Shown here: positions 19,501 to 27,840 of the stretch, piece after piece
Position numbering within the stretch: the first letter of the stretch is position 1
Layout: every line of letters starts with the position of its first letter
From: Candidatus Pantoea formicae
GTDB taxonomy: Bacteria; Pseudomonadota; Gammaproteobacteria; Enterobacterales; Enterobacteriaceae
Assembly: GCF_011752625.1 (NCBI RefSeq)
Contig: NZ_VWXD01000005.1
Span: 62,001-126,000, forward strand
Reading direction: 5' to 3'
DNA: 64,000 bases
Notes under the pieces: generated by a model
Databases searched by the model: none
Told to the model about the DNA's origin: nothing
What the model saw: only the letters and a program-made list of their open reading frames with translations
Position numbers and translations under genes: made by a program

Positions 19501-19630
19501 GGACGTTCGGTGGTGCAAGATCGGGATACTGCTCAATCGGCAGTGAGATGATCGCTAGTGTGCCGCATAAGCAAAGCAAAATAGCCAGAACCCAGGCAAA
19601 AATGGGGCGGTCGATAAAAAAATTCGACAT
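16514..19630 (-). CDS. acrD: RND multidrug efflux permease AcrD
   Basis: 1038 residues, collinear with E. coli AcrD (1037). N-terminal membrane helix ([16 protein letters not shown]), two large periplasmic loops and twelve membrane helices overall. The paired aspartates of the proton relay are in [22 protein letters not shown] sequence of helix 4. It exports aminoglycosides and other amphiphilic compounds with AcrA and TolC in E. coli; no adaptor gene is next to it here. ypfM on one side and narQ on the other match the E. coli order, apart from the inserted narP. An 11-bp inverted repeat lies about 80 bases upstream. Confidence 0.96.
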   Translation of the reverse strand: MSNFFIDRPIFAWVLAILLCLCGTLAIISLPIEQYPDLAPPNVRITANYPGASAETLENTVTQVIEQNMTGIDNLMYMSSNSSNTGQAQITLTFTAGTDPDEARQQVQNQLQTALRKLPAAVQSQGVTVNKTGDSNILMIAFVSTDGSMDKQDIADYVASNIQDPLSRIDGVGQVDAYGSQYAMRIWLDPNKLIAYALTTDDVVSAIESQNTQVAVGQVGGLPSVDKQALNATVNAQSMLQTPAQFRGITLKTNTDGSVVTLGDVASVTMGAEKYDYLSRYNGQAASGLGIKLASGANEMNTDKLVRARVEELSHYFPHGLEAKVAFETTPFVKASIKDVVKTLLEAILLVFLVMYLFLQNFRATLIPTIAVPVVLLGTFAVLYACGFSINTLTMFAMVLAIGLLVDDAIVVVENVERIMSEEGLSPRAATRKSMGQIQGALVGIALVLSAVFVPMAFFGGTVGAIYRQFSITIVSAMVLSVLVAMILTPALCSTLLKPLEQGQHHGRRGFFGWFNRMFNASAERYERGVARILVKGGRWLLLYLGIIGIMAFLFIRLPTSFLPLEDRGVFLTQVQLPPGATLQQTSKVVEKVENYYMTAEKDNVLSVFSTIGAGPGGNGQNVARLFVRLKDWEDRPGSDRTSFAIIDRATKAFKKIKEGRVIASSPPAITGMGSSSGFDMELQDHGGVGHTQLMAMRDKLLELADSNPALSRVRHNGLDDSPQLQIDIDQRKAQALGVSLDTINDTLTTAWGSTYVNDFLDRGRVKKVYVQAAPEFRMLPDDVNKWYVRNNSGTMVPFSAFATSHWETGSPRLERYNGYSAVEIVGEAANGVSSGTAMDVMEKLVGQLPLGVGLQWTGASYQERLSGSQAPALYAVSLLVVFLCLAALYESWSIPFSVMLVVPLGVVGALVATYVRGLENDVYFQVGLLTVIGLSAKNAILIVEFANEINSKGRELFEATLEASRQRLRPILMTSLAFIFGVLPMAISSGAGSGSQHAVGTGVMGGMISATLLAIFFVPLFFVLVRRRFPLKEKPHD

Positions 19631-19707
19631 GGAACCGACACTCCTCAGCTGCGTATTTTTTTACTTTTATTATTTGAAACGAGAAGCGCAGATAGCCTCG
19701 CGTCGGC

Positions 19708-19737
19708 GGAGTTTTAGGTGCTATCCCCTAAAACTCC
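19708..19737. repeat. Perfect inverted repeat upstream of acrD
   Basis: GGAGTTTTAGG (19708-19718) and CCTAAAACTCC (19727-19737), 8 bases apart, lie between the acrD start (19630) and the narP stop (19828). No T-run follows in either direction, so an operator or mRNA hairpin is likelier than a terminator. Confidence 0.6.
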
Positions 19738-19827
19738 TGCTGCTGCTTACTCTACGCGGCACAAATTAGAGAATCGTGGATAAAATATGGAGAAAGTGTA
19801 AATGTCGTGCCGGTTTTTTGTGCGCTG

Positions 19828-20460
19828 CTACACATTGCGGCTCTCCAGCCAGAGTACCGTAGCGGCGACGCGCGAGCGGACATCCAGTTTACGCAGCAGA
19901 TTGCGGATATGCACTTTTACCGTTTCTTCAGAGATATGCAAGGTGGCGGCAATCTCCTTATTGGATAATCCGCGAGCGACTTCCTGCAGCACATCCAGTT
20001 CGCGTTCGGTGAGTTGCTTAAACGGATTTGCACTCGGTTGGCGTGTGCTTAGGTATTCTGCCACCACTTCACTAAACACATTCTCACCCTGCGCGCCGCG
20101 CATCACTTGCGCCAAGAGCAACTCAGGTTCGCTGTCTTTCAGCAAATAGCCATCTGCTCCTGCATCGACCATGGCATAAATATCATTACGCGCATCGGAA
20201 ACGGTCAGCACCAGAATGCGCGCAGCAATACCTTCATGACGCAGTGCCTTCAGCGTATCCAACCCAGACATCCCTTTCATGTTTAAATCGAGCAGAATCA
20301 CGTCCGGTGATAAGCGGCGCGCCTCAGCCAGTGCTTCGGTGCCGTTATTCGCTTCGGCCACCACCTCCAGACGCGGTTCCAGATCCAGCAGCTGGCGTAT
20401 GCCACGTCGCATCAGCGGATGATCGTCCACGATCATGATGGTCAGGGAAGAGGGGGCCAT
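19828..20460 (-). CDS. narP: Nitrate/nitrite response regulator NarP
   Basis: 210 residues: receiver domain (phospho-acceptor D58 in ILLDLNMKG) and a C-terminal LuxR-type helix-turn-helix (LTERELDVL … VKVHIRNLLRKL). It matches E. coli NarP more closely than NarL, especially in VMIVDDHPLMRRG-like and LTVSDA segments. It should activate genes for anaerobic nitrate and nitrite respiration. Start ATG 20460 has GGAGA five bases upstream; ATG 20475 lacks one. It follows narQ by 42 bases. In E. coli narP lies elsewhere. Confidence 0.9.
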   Translation of the reverse strand: MAPSSLTIMIVDDHPLMRRGIRQLLDLEPRLEVVAEANNGTEALAEARRLSPDVILLDLNMKGMSGLDTLKALRHEGIAARILVLTVSDARNDIYAMVDAGADGYLLKDSEPELLLAQVMRGAQGENVFSEVVAEYLSTRQPSANPFKQLTERELDVLQEVARGLSNKEIAATLHISEETVKVHIRNLLRKLDVRSRVAATVLWLESRNV

Positions 20461-20502
20461 AAATTCTCCAGTCAAAGTCCATAGGGTATTGAGTGTATCG
20501 CG

Positions 20503-22191
20503 TTACGCCAGCCGGTGCGCCGGGCGCGGTGGAAAACACAGCGTGACGCAGGTTCCTGGCATCTGTGGCGTCACCTGTAGGCTGCCGGCCAGGCGGGCAG
20601 CGCGTTCTGCCATAATCGTCAGGCCATAGTGTCCCGGCGGTTCTTCCTGGCTGATGATGCCACAGCCGTCATCTTCAATGGTTAAGCGGTGTGTGGCATC
20701 GGCGTCACGCTGATAGTGAATGCGAATGTGGCGGGCATGCGCATGACGAATCGCGTTGAGCAGCGCTTCGCGTGCGATTTGCAGCACATGCACTTGTTGC
20801 TGGGCATCCAGAGTTTGCAAACCTGGCTGGTAATCAAAATCAATGACGGCATGCGATTGTTCCTGGAGTGGCGCGATCATCGCTTGCATCGCTTGCACCA
20901 GATCTGCCTGTTCGATAGTCAGGCGGAAGGTGGTAAGCAGCTCACGCAACTGCTGATAGGCTTCGGCCAGCGCACGATCAAAATCGGCAATGATCGCTTG
21001 CGCCTGCGGTTGTGTGTCATCCACGTTGCGGCGCAGTAACGTCAGTTGGATACGCAAAAAAGAGAGCGACTGTGCCAGAGAATCATGTAGCTCGCGTGCG
21101 ATGGTGGAACGTTCTTCTATTAATAACATCTGTTGATACTGTTTTTGCGTCTGCCAGATCCACAGCGATCGCCCTAGCATATTGGCCAGGCTCTGCATCA
21201 GCTCATCAGCCGGCGGCGCGCGCCGTGTTTGCCAGCACAGCTCACCGAGCAATTGATCCTCCTGCTGCAACGGCAGGCGAACCCAGCTCAGCGTATCGTC
21301 AGCTACGCCCGCCTGAAAATCGATGCCGTCACTGGTGAGTTTTAATATCGTCAACGCTTCACGGAGCTGTACCAGACGCAGTAATCCCTGAAACAGCTCT
21401 GGATTGAGCGGGCTACTGGTGAGTACCTGCGAACTTTCATACAGTAATTTCAGCGTGCGGTTGGCCTGAGTCAGGTCTTCGGTTTTATTGCGTACCGTCA
21501 GCTCCAGCAAGCGATAGTGCGAATGCAGACGTTCAGCCATGGTGGTGAATGCCTGGGCTAACACACGTAATTCCGTGGGTTGCGATACCCTCAGGGGCGG
21601 AAAGCTAAAATTCGCCTGTTCAACATACTGGCTGGCAGTGACCAGCGCATCGAGCGGGCGCACCACGTTGCGGCGTATAAAGCGTATGGTCCACAGCGCC
21701 AACATTACAATCGCCAGAAAGCCAAACAGGCTACTGGCTGCCACCAGATTCATCTTCAGCTCGGCATAATGTTGGAGCGCCAAGACAAAACGATCGATCT
21801 CGCTAACGTAGCTGGCGACGCGTTGTTGGTAGACTGACGTGTTCCCAGGCTGCAGCATTTGCTGCAACATCGGCCAGCTGCTGCGCAGGTAGCGATAGCG
21901 GCTCGCGACTTCCGTCGGCACCCAGGGACGTTCCAGATGCTGTAACGCCGGTAGGTTCAAGGTTTGTTGATAAATCTGAATGTGTTGCGCGAGCTGCTGG
22001 GGATCGCGCGTGCTATCCCAGGCGAGACGATAAATTTGCATGCGTAGTGAACCGGCGACGTTCACCGCTTCGGCATCACGCAAACTGCTGGAAAGCGTCA
22101 TCAGCGCCAGCCCGGTGGTTAATAGCGACAGCAGCACAATGGCGCTGAGCGCACGAGCAATGGTGCGGGTAACGGGACGTTGTACAATCAC
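20503..22191 (-). CDS. narQ: Nitrate/nitrite sensor histidine kinase NarQ
   Basis: 562 residues. Membrane segment 1 at about 13-33, then the nitrate-binding P-box (residues 39-55, EAVNVAGSLRMQIYRLAW), a periplasmic helical domain, membrane segment 2 around 150-170, HAMP, a GAF-like region, and a HisKA_3 transmitter with phospho-His H369 (ELHDSLAQSL). The ATPase domain carries AIRHAHA and DDGCGI. It senses nitrate/nitrite and phosphorylates NarP (and NarL where present). It is adjacent to acrD as in E. coli and here forms a narQ-narP unit. Confidence 0.95.
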   Translation of the reverse strand: MIVQRPVTRTIARALSAIVLLSLLTTGLALMTLSSSLRDAEAVNVAGSLRMQIYRLAWDSTRDPQQLAQHIQIYQQTLNLPALQHLERPWVPTEVASRYRYLRSSWPMLQQMLQPGNTSVYQQRVASYVSEIDRFVLALQHYAELKMNLVAASSLFGFLAIVMLALWTIRFIRRNVVRPLDALVTASQYVEQANFSFPPLRVSQPTELRVLAQAFTTMAERLHSHYRLLELTVRNKTEDLTQANRTLKLLYESSQVLTSSPLNPELFQGLLRLVQLREALTILKLTSDGIDFQAGVADDTLSWVRLPLQQEDQLLGELCWQTRRAPPADELMQSLANMLGRSLWIWQTQKQYQQMLLIEERSTIARELHDSLAQSLSFLRIQLTLLRRNVDDTQPQAQAIIADFDRALAEAYQQLRELLTTFRLTIEQADLVQAMQAMIAPLQEQSHAVIDFDYQPGLQTLDAQQQVHVLQIAREALLNAIRHAHARHIRIHYQRDADATHRLTIEDDGCGIISQEEPPGHYGLTIMAERAARLAGSLQVTPQMPGTCVTLCFPPRPAHRLA

Positions 22192-22436
22192 GGCAATAAC
22201 CCTTATAAGAACGAGGGATTATAAGGCAGCAACTCGCGCACGGCGAGTCAAAGTCGTCACATCAAGTTACTTTTAGCAGAGAAATTCACTTCTCTTTACC
22301 TTTCCCTGGAGAGATCGCACTTAGCTGGCGAACGATTAAGCGCCTTTACTCCTTGCTGCGCCCGGTTTTCATTCCATGGTTAATAATTCTCCCCGTAACT
22401 AACCACATTATTTCCGGACGACAACAGGAGCATCTC

Positions 22437-22709
22437 ATGAAGAAACCCACCGCCATTCTGACTGCTGCACTGCTTGCCACCGCAAGTTTCACCGCCTTTG
22501 CTGCCCAGCCTTTAAGTGCCGAACAGGCAGAAAACCTGCAAAGCAGCGGGACTGTTTCTGTGAGCGGTGTACGCGGCTCACTGGACGATGCAACACGCCA
22601 GCTTTCACAGAAAGCAGAAGAGATGGGCGCCAGCCATTACCGCGTCATTGGCGTGCAAAATCCAGGTGATTCCAGCCTGTGGAGCGGCACCGCAGAGATT
22701 TACCGTTAA
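22437..22709 (+). CDS. YhcN/BhsA-family small periplasmic protein (DUF1471)
   Basis: 90 residues. A clear signal peptide ends at about residue 23 (FTAFAA), leaving a mature domain of about 67 residues with the SVSG … LSQKAEEMGASHYRV pattern of DUF1471. Family members (YhcN, BhsA, McbA, YdgH repeats) are stress-responsive and linked to biofilm or acid and peroxide stress. Which paralogue this is cannot be decided by eye. Start ATG 22437 has AGGAG seven bases upstream. Single gene, divergent from narQ. Confidence 0.85.
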   Translation: MKKPTAILTAALLATASFTAFAAQPLSAEQAENLQSSGTVSVSGVRGSLDDATRQLSQKAEEMGASHYRVIGVQNPGDSSLWSGTAEIYR

Positions 22710-22720
22710 TCCCCCTGTAG

Positions 22721-22740
22721 TGGCGGCATTTATGCCGTCC
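22721..22740. repeat. GGCATTTATGCC-type extragenic palindrome, copy 1
   Basis: Imperfect palindrome GGCGGCAT-TT-ATGCCGTCC just downstream of the DUF1471 gene. Related palindromes with the same ATAAAT/ATTTAT centre occur at 25262, 41915 and 42063. Confidence 0.6.
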
Positions 22741-22795
22741 CGTTCATCTGATGATGGACGGTTGAAAGTGAGTCCCTCCCTGTAGCCAACCCCTT

Positions 22796-22823
22796 ACCGG
22801 CCAATCCCTTGGCCGGTTTTTTT
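22796..22823 (+). terminator. Terminator downstream of the DUF1471 gene
   Basis: ACCGGCCA/TGGCCGGT stem with a 7-base loop, followed by a run of seven T (TTTTTTTG). Confidence 0.85.
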
Positions 22824-22986
22824 GTGCACCGCGACTGATTCTTACAAAACAACTCGTGCAACTAAACGGTAAATTTTGCTTCGTTCATGCAGAACGGGTA
22901 GGATTCATCGCCGTAATTTCCCGGCTTGCCGCGCGACATCGTTCCGCCGCAACGGTAGTGGGTTTTACCCCATTTCGCACCGCCGC

Positions 22987-23002
22987 ACGCAAACGTTTGG
23001 TT
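22987..23002 (+). promoter_or_regulatory. PurR-type (LacI-family) operator upstream of ansP
   Basis: ACGCAAACGTTTGGTT matches the PurR consensus ACGCAAACGTTTGCGT at 14 of 16 positions, 37 bases before the ansP start, a position suited to repression. PurR control of ansP is not part of the E. coli picture known to me; another LacI-family protein could use the site. Confidence 0.5.
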
Positions 23003-23038
23003 ACGCGGTGATTGATGGTCAGGACAAACAGGAAAGCT

Positions 23039-24529
23039 ATGAAATCAACTAAAAAAACCGCAGCCGAACAACGCGCTGCAAAAAGACGCTGGCTCAATTC
23101 CCACGACACCGGTTACCACAAAGCGATGGGTAACCGTCAGGTACAAATGATCGCCATTGGCGGTGCAATCGGTACCGGTCTGTTCCTTGGTGCGGGCGCG
23201 CGCTTGCAGATGGCAGGTCCAGCACTGGCACTGGTTTATCTGGTGTGCGGTATCTTCTCCTTCTTTATACTTCGTGCGTTGGGCGAACTGGTGTTACACC
23301 GCCCATCAAGCGGCAGCTTTGTTTCTTATGCACGTGAATTCCTTGGGGAAAAAGCGTCATACGTTGCTGGCTGGATGTACTTCGTGAACTGGGCGATGAC
23401 CGGCATTGTGGATATCACCGCGGTTGCGCTCTATATGCACTACTGGGGCGCATTTGGTGATGTACCACAGTGGGTGTTTGCCCTCGGCGCGCTGGCGATT
23501 GTCGGTACCATGAACATGATCGGTGTGAAATGGTTTGCCGAAATGGAGTTCTGGTTCGCACTGATCAAGGTGCTGGCGATTGCGGTATTCCTGATCGTCG
23601 GCGTGGTGTTCCTGGGCAGCGGCAAACCGCTGGATGGCAACACTACCGGTTTCCACCTGATAACCGATAACGGCGGCCTGTTCCCGCATGGCTTACTGCC
23701 TGCGTTGGTGCTGGTGCAAGGGGTAGTGTTTGCCTTTGCTTCAATCGAGTTAGTGGGGACGGCAGCAGGCGAGTGTAAAGACCCCAAAACCATGCTGCCA
23801 AAAGCCATCAACAGTGTGATCTGGCGTATTGGCCTGTTCTATGTGGGTTCAGTGGTTCTGCTGGTGCTGCTGCTGCCGTGGAACGCCTATCAGGCAGGAC
23901 AGAGTCCGTTTGTGACCTTCTTCTCTAAGCTGGGTGTGCCTTACATCGGTAGCGTGATGAATATCGTTGTACTGAGTGCGGCGCTGTCGAGCCTCAACTC
24001 TGGACTTTATTCCACCGGTCGTATTTTGCGTTCGATGTCGATGGGCGGTTCTGCACCGCAGTTTATGTCGAAGATGAGCAAGCAGCAGGTGCCGTACGCC
24101 GGTATTCTCGTCACCATTGCGGTATACGTGGTGGGCGTGGTGCTGAACTACTACGTGCCTTCACAGGTATTCGAGATCGTTCTTAATGTGGCTTCGCTGG
24201 GTATCATCTCTTCTTGGGCCTTTATCGTGGTTTGCCAGATGCGTCTGCGTAAAGCCATTAAAGAAGGCAAAGCCGATGATGTCAGCTTCAAGCTGCCATG
24301 GGCGCCTGTGACCTCATGGTTGACACTGCTGTTCCTGGCAAGCGTGCTGGTGCTGATGGCGTTTGATTATCCGAATGGTACTTACACCATCGCTTCAATC
24401 CCACTGATTGCCGTGGTGCTGATCTTAGGTTGGTTCGGAGTACGTAAACGCGTACATGCTGAAGCAATGAAAGAGCATGACCATCATGATGATGGTGCGG
24501 CGACGCTGGCGGAAGACAGCTCGCGCTAA
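23039..24529 (+). CDS. ansP: L-asparagine permease AnsP
   Basis: 496 residues of the amino acid-polyamine-organocation (AAT) family, nearly identical to E. coli AnsP through the hydrophobic core. Twelve membrane segments, the first carrying the substrate-binding signature IGGAIGTGLFLG. It imports asparagine with protons. Start is ATG 23039 (MKSTKKTA), with AGGAAA five bases upstream; the frame extends nine codons further but without support. The C-terminal tail is His/Asp-rich (EHDHHDDG) and differs from E. coli. Single-gene unit with a GC-rich hairpin after it. Confidence 0.95.
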   Translation: MKSTKKTAAEQRAAKRRWLNSHDTGYHKAMGNRQVQMIAIGGAIGTGLFLGAGARLQMAGPALALVYLVCGIFSFFILRALGELVLHRPSSGSFVSYAREFLGEKASYVAGWMYFVNWAMTGIVDITAVALYMHYWGAFGDVPQWVFALGALAIVGTMNMIGVKWFAEMEFWFALIKVLAIAVFLIVGVVFLGSGKPLDGNTTGFHLITDNGGLFPHGLLPALVLVQGVVFAFASIELVGTAAGECKDPKTMLPKAINSVIWRIGLFYVGSVVLLVLLLPWNAYQAGQSPFVTFFSKLGVPYIGSVMNIVVLSAALSSLNSGLYSTGRILRSMSMGGSAPQFMSKMSKQQVPYAGILVTIAVYVVGVVLNYYVPSQVFEIVLNVASLGIISSWAFIVVCQMRLRKAIKEGKADDVSFKLPWAPVTSWLTLLFLASVLVLMAFDYPNGTYTIASIPLIAVVLILGWFGVRKRVHAEAMKEHDHHDDGAATLAEDSSR

Positions 24530-24547
24530 TCGCAATCATTCTCTCTC

Positions 24548-24573
24548 CGGGGGCTATTCAGCCCCCGATTTTA
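24548..24573 (+). terminator. Terminator after ansP
   Basis: CGGGGGCT/AGCCCCCG stem with a 4-base loop followed by ATTTTAT; the T-run is short. Confidence 0.65.
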
Positions 24574-24664
24574 TGGCTATAGGCCTGTTCATTTAATTCA
24601 GATAGTTTTCCCCGCCACTTACCCCTATTATCTCTGGCTCCCTCAGCTACGCAGTGGAGCGGCC

Positions 24665-25243
24665 ATGTCATTAAAGATCAACATCATCAAAGACAAGTTG
24701 CTGTCAGATAACTACTTTATTCTGCGCAATTTCACCTACGAACTGACCCGTAGCAACGGCGAAGTGGTGCGTCACAAACGCGAAGTTTATGATCGCGGCA
24801 ATGGCGCGACTATCCTGCTTTACAATCGTGATAAAAATACCGTGTTGCTGATCCGCCAGTTCCGTATGGCCACTTACGTCAATGGCAATGCCAGCGGTGA
24901 ACTGATTGAAACCTGTGCTGGACTGCTCGACAACGACACGCCAGAAGACTGCATCCGTAAAGAGGCGGTCGAGGAGACGGGTTATCAGGTCGGCCCGGTG
25001 GAAAAGCTGTTTGAAGCCTATATGTCGCCGGGCGGTGTGACGGAAATCGTGCACTTCTTCGCCGCAGAGTACAGCGATGCGATGCGCACCCACGAAGGTG
25101 GCGGTGTTGAGGATGAGGAGATTACCGTTTTAGAGTTGCCGTTCCCGGAAGCCTTGGCAATGGTAAAAGATGGCCGTATCCGCGACGGTAAAGCGATCAT
25201 TCTGTTGCAGCATGCGCAAATTGCCGGTTGGTTAAAGGCTTAG
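24665..25243 (+). CDS. nudK: GDP-mannose pyrophosphatase NudK
   Basis: 192 residues, collinear with E. coli NudK (191). The Nudix box spans about residues 86-107 with catalytic E103/E104 (KEAVEETGY). It hydrolyses GDP-mannose to GMP and mannose-1-phosphate. Start ATG 24665 follows GTGGAGCGGCC. It is convergent with the sugar operon, separated only by a short palindrome. Confidence 0.95.
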   Translation: MSLKINIIKDKLLSDNYFILRNFTYELTRSNGEVVRHKREVYDRGNGATILLYNRDKNTVLLIRQFRMATYVNGNASGELIETCAGLLDNDTPEDCIRKEAVEETGYQVGPVEKLFEAYMSPGGVTEIVHFFAAEYSDAMRTHEGGGVEDEEITVLELPFPEALAMVKDGRIRDGKAIILLQHAQIAGWLKA

Positions 25244-25261
25244 TCAGTCGGCGATGAACCT

Positions 25262-25281
25262 GGTCGGCATAAATGCCGACC
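25262..25281. repeat. GGCATAAATGCC-type extragenic palindrome, copy 2
   Basis: GGTCGGCAT-AA-ATGCCGACC, perfect 9-bp arms, between convergent nudK and the pfkB-type kinase gene. Could help end both transcripts, though no T-run follows. Confidence 0.7.
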
Positions 25282-25295
25282 CTTGAGCCGCGCGG

Positions 25296-26258
25296 TTAAA
25301 CGCAAACGGCTAACGGTTCTGGTACGCACTCAGGATGTGCCTGCATCCGTGCCAGCGCTTCAGCGTAGGATGGCATCGAATTCGCCGCACCCGATCGCTC
25401 AACGCAGAGCGAGGCGTAGGCGGAAGCAAACAGCGCGGCCTGCGGCAATGCATCTCCTGAAGCCAGTCGCGCGGCCAGCGCCCCATTGAAGGCATCGCCT
25501 GCACCCGTGGTATCCAGCGGTTGTGCCGGGAACAGGGGAATGCGCAGCGGCTGCTGTTCCGCGCTGGAGAGCAGTGCGCCTGCCATCCCTAACGTAATAA
25601 TCACCTGACGCGCACCTTTACGATGCAGCACTTCAGCGGCTTGTTGCGCGCTGGCAAAATCGGTGACTTTGACCCCCGTAATCTGCATCGCCTCTGTACT
25701 GTTCGGCGTCAGCAAATCCACCTTCGCCAGCAGCGCATCACTCACTTTTTGCCACGGCGCAGGATTTAAAATCACGAAGGTGCCGCCTGCACGGGCATTA
25801 TCAATCATGCGCTGAATGGCACTGAGATTGTTCTCTAACTGCACCAGCAAAATGTCGGCCGCGGCAACGGTCGGCTGGCATCGTGCGACTTCAGCAGCGG
25901 TGACCGTGGTATTCGCACCGGGAAACACCGAAATCATGTTTTCTGCGTCATCACCCGCCACATAAATCAGGGCATTGCCGGTAGGCTTCTCTTTGCAGGT
26001 GAATAACGTAATCGCATCGAAGCCGGTTTTTTCCAGGTGACGACGGGCAAAGGTGCCAAAGTCGTCGTTACCCACTTTACCGATGTAGTGTACGCGGGCA
26101 CCGGCACGCAGCGCCGCCGTTGCCTGATTCGCGCCTTTACCGCCCGGTCCCATCATGCTGTTGTGGGCAGTTAAGGATTCACCCGGCATCGGAAAACGGT
26201 TCATCACCGCCACAACGTCGAGGTTAAACGAGCCAAACACACACACTTTTCCTTTCAT
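25296..26258 (-). CDS. Ribokinase-like PfkB-family sugar kinase
   Basis: 320 residues, last gene of the sugar operon. Substrate-end motif GGKGANQA (residues 39-46) and the ATP/anion-hole motif DTTGAGDAFNGAL with catalytic D255 are intact, and NPAPW is present. It resembles RbsK more than PfkB or FruK. With an AlsE-like epimerase and a ROK kinase in the same operon, it may phosphorylate a pentose or ketohexose intermediate; the substrate is unknown. AGGAG suits ATG 26258; ATG 26261 directly before it overlaps the upstream stop by ATGA and is also possible. Confidence 0.85.
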   Translation of the reverse strand: MKGKVCVFGSFNLDVVAVMNRFPMPGESLTAHNSMMGPGGKGANQATAALRAGARVHYIGKVGNDDFGTFARRHLEKTGFDAITLFTCKEKPTGNALIYVAGDDAENMISVFPGANTTVTAAEVARCQPTVAAADILLVQLENNLSAIQRMIDNARAGGTFVILNPAPWQKVSDALLAKVDLLTPNSTEAMQITGVKVTDFASAQQAAEVLHRKGARQVIITLGMAGALLSSAEQQPLRIPLFPAQPLDTTGAGDAFNGALAARLASGDALPQAALFASAYASLCVERSGAANSMPSYAEALARMQAHPECVPEPLAVCV

Positions 26259-27151
26259 CATGCACTCCTGAACAGACGTTCGGCGGCTAAACAGGCACCG
26301 CGACAGCCGGTATGGTCAGTGGACTGACTGAACACGATCTTCAAGTTGTCACGCGTTGCCGGTGGACGAAGATGCTGCTGAATCTGGCTGCGCAACTGCG
26401 CCAGCGGGAAATCCGCCATCGCTAAGACCCCGCCTCCCAAAATCAGGTATTCGGGATCAAGAATGTTCATCTCGGTGGCGATCAGTTGCGCTAATCGCGT
26501 CACGAAAGCTTGTAATTCCGGATGCTCACCATGTTGGGTAAACAGGGCGGACATGTCGGTGTGCGGCAGGTTAGCCTTGGCCCAAAGGCTCAGCCAGTTC
26601 CCTGAGGTCACCGTCTCTGCACAGCCACGATTGCCACACGGGCAGGGCAGATCGTTACCTGCGATGGGAATATGGCCGAGTTCACCGGCACCGCCATGCT
26701 GCCCATGATAAAACTGGCCGTTAATCCACAGGCTATTTCCCATGCCCGTGCCCGGATAGAGTCCCACAGCGATGTCTGGCATCTGTTCCAGTTGCATCAG
26801 ATCCCACATCATCAGGTGGTTAACATCCTTATCCATCGCCACCGGCACACCAAGGCGTTCTGTCAGGATCGCCGCCACCGGCTGATGATCCAGTGCCTGA
26901 ATGAAGGGCAGTGAGACGACCTGTTGGCGATCGCGGCTGAGAATGCCCGGTAAGCCCAGCATCACGCCGCTCACCGGTTGCTGCTCTAAGGTTTCACTGA
27001 TTAACTGCCCGAGTGCCGTTAGGGCATCGGGCTGCTGCGCCCAGCTGGCCGTCGGCACCTTGCGGAAACTGGACCAGATGCGTCCTTCTTCCATCAACTG
27101 CAGGCGAGTGCCGGTGCCGCCAATGTCGATACCGAGCCAGCTTTTTTTCAT
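26258..27151 (-). CDS. ROK-family sugar kinase (AlsK-like)
   Basis: 297 residues. N-terminal phosphate-binding DIGGTGTR (9-16), catalytic D109 (KDVN) and the ROK zinc site H160, C170, C172, C177 (CPCGNRGCAET) are intact. It is closest by eye to E. coli AlsK, D-allose kinase, including GLYPGTGMG and ILDPEYLILGGGVL. Probable role: ATP-dependent 6-phosphorylation of the imported hexose in the cytoplasm. It overlaps both neighbours by ATGA. Allose is a guess from family and neighbours; an rpiB homologue, needed for allose-6-phosphate, is not in the operon. Confidence 0.85.
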   Translation of the reverse strand: MKKSWLGIDIGGTGTRLQLMEEGRIWSSFRKVPTASWAQQPDALTALGQLISETLEQQPVSGVMLGLPGILSRDRQQVVSLPFIQALDHQPVAAILTERLGVPVAMDKDVNHLMMWDLMQLEQMPDIAVGLYPGTGMGNSLWINGQFYHGQHGGAGELGHIPIAGNDLPCPCGNRGCAETVTSGNWLSLWAKANLPHTDMSALFTQHGEHPELQAFVTRLAQLIATEMNILDPEYLILGGGVLAMADFPLAQLRSQIQQHLRPPATRDNLKIVFSQSTDHTGCRGACLAAERLFRSA

Positions 27152-27840
27152 GCGGACACCTTGGTCAGGCCCTGCGCTTCATCAATGCTGTCGCGCATCA
27201 TATCCCACGCCGTCGCCAAATCATCATGGATGTTAAACAGGCCCGAGGTACCAACGATAAGCACTTCTGCACCGGCACTGACTAAAGTGTTGTAAGTGCG
27301 CGTGTTGCAGGAGCCGTCTATCTCGATCAGATATTTGTAGCCGTGCTGCTGTTTGAGTGCTTTCAGTTCCTGCACCTTCGCCACCATCTCCGGGATAAAT
27401 GGCTGACCGGCATAACCGGGGTCCACCGTCATTACAGTGATCTTATCCAGTAAGTGAATGTAGTGATGGATAAACGACACCGGCGTGGCTGGGTTCAGCA
27501 CCACACCCACTTTCTTGCCGTGGCTGCGAATTTGGTTGATCACGCGGAACGCATCGCGGTTGATGGTTTCGGCATGTGGGCAGATGTAGTCGGCACCCGC
27601 TTTGGCAATCGCATCAATGAAATCGGTCGGCTGCTCAACCATCAGATGCACGTCCAGCGCCACTTTGGTGTGCGGACGAATCTGCTCAATAAAGAACGGC
27701 GACAGCGTGATGTTCTTAACGTAGTGACCGTCCATAATGTCGATATGAAGGAAGTCTGCGCGGGAGTCCAGCACTTCCAGCTGGTGCTTGATCTCCATCA
27801 GATTCATACACATCAACGACGGGGAGACTTGAATACGCAT
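27148..27840 (-). CDS. Ribulose-phosphate 3-epimerase family protein (D-allulose-6-phosphate 3-epimerase-like)
   Basis: 230 residues, matching E. coli AlsE (231) with SPSLMCM, HIDIMDGHYV (H32, D34), TVDPGYAGQPFIPEM and EIDGSCN. It is a TIM-barrel metal-dependent epimerase. AlsE converts allulose-6-phosphate to fructose-6-phosphate, and this is the likely reaction here. It starts by overlapping the upstream permease stop by one base (TAATG). A ribulose-5-phosphate specificity cannot be excluded by eye, but the neighbours favour a hexulose phosphate. Confidence 0.85.
   Translation of the reverse strand: MRIQVSPSLMCMNLMEIKHQLEVLDSRADFLHIDIMDGHYVKNITLSPFFIEQIRPHTKVALDVHLMVEQPTDFIDAIAKAGADYICPHAETINRDAFRVINQIRSHGKKVGVVLNPATPVSFIHHYIHLLDKITVMTVDPGYAGQPFIPEMVAKVQELKALKQQHGYKYLIEIDGSCNTRTYNTLVSAGAEVLIVGTSGLFNIHDDLATAWDMMRDSIDEAQGLTKVSA

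Larger units (their letters stand above)
22710..23038. other. Intergenic region upstream of ansP
   Basis: 329 bases with a palindrome (22721), a terminator (22796) and a PurR-type operator (22987). Nothing else with coding potential was seen. Confidence 0.5.
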
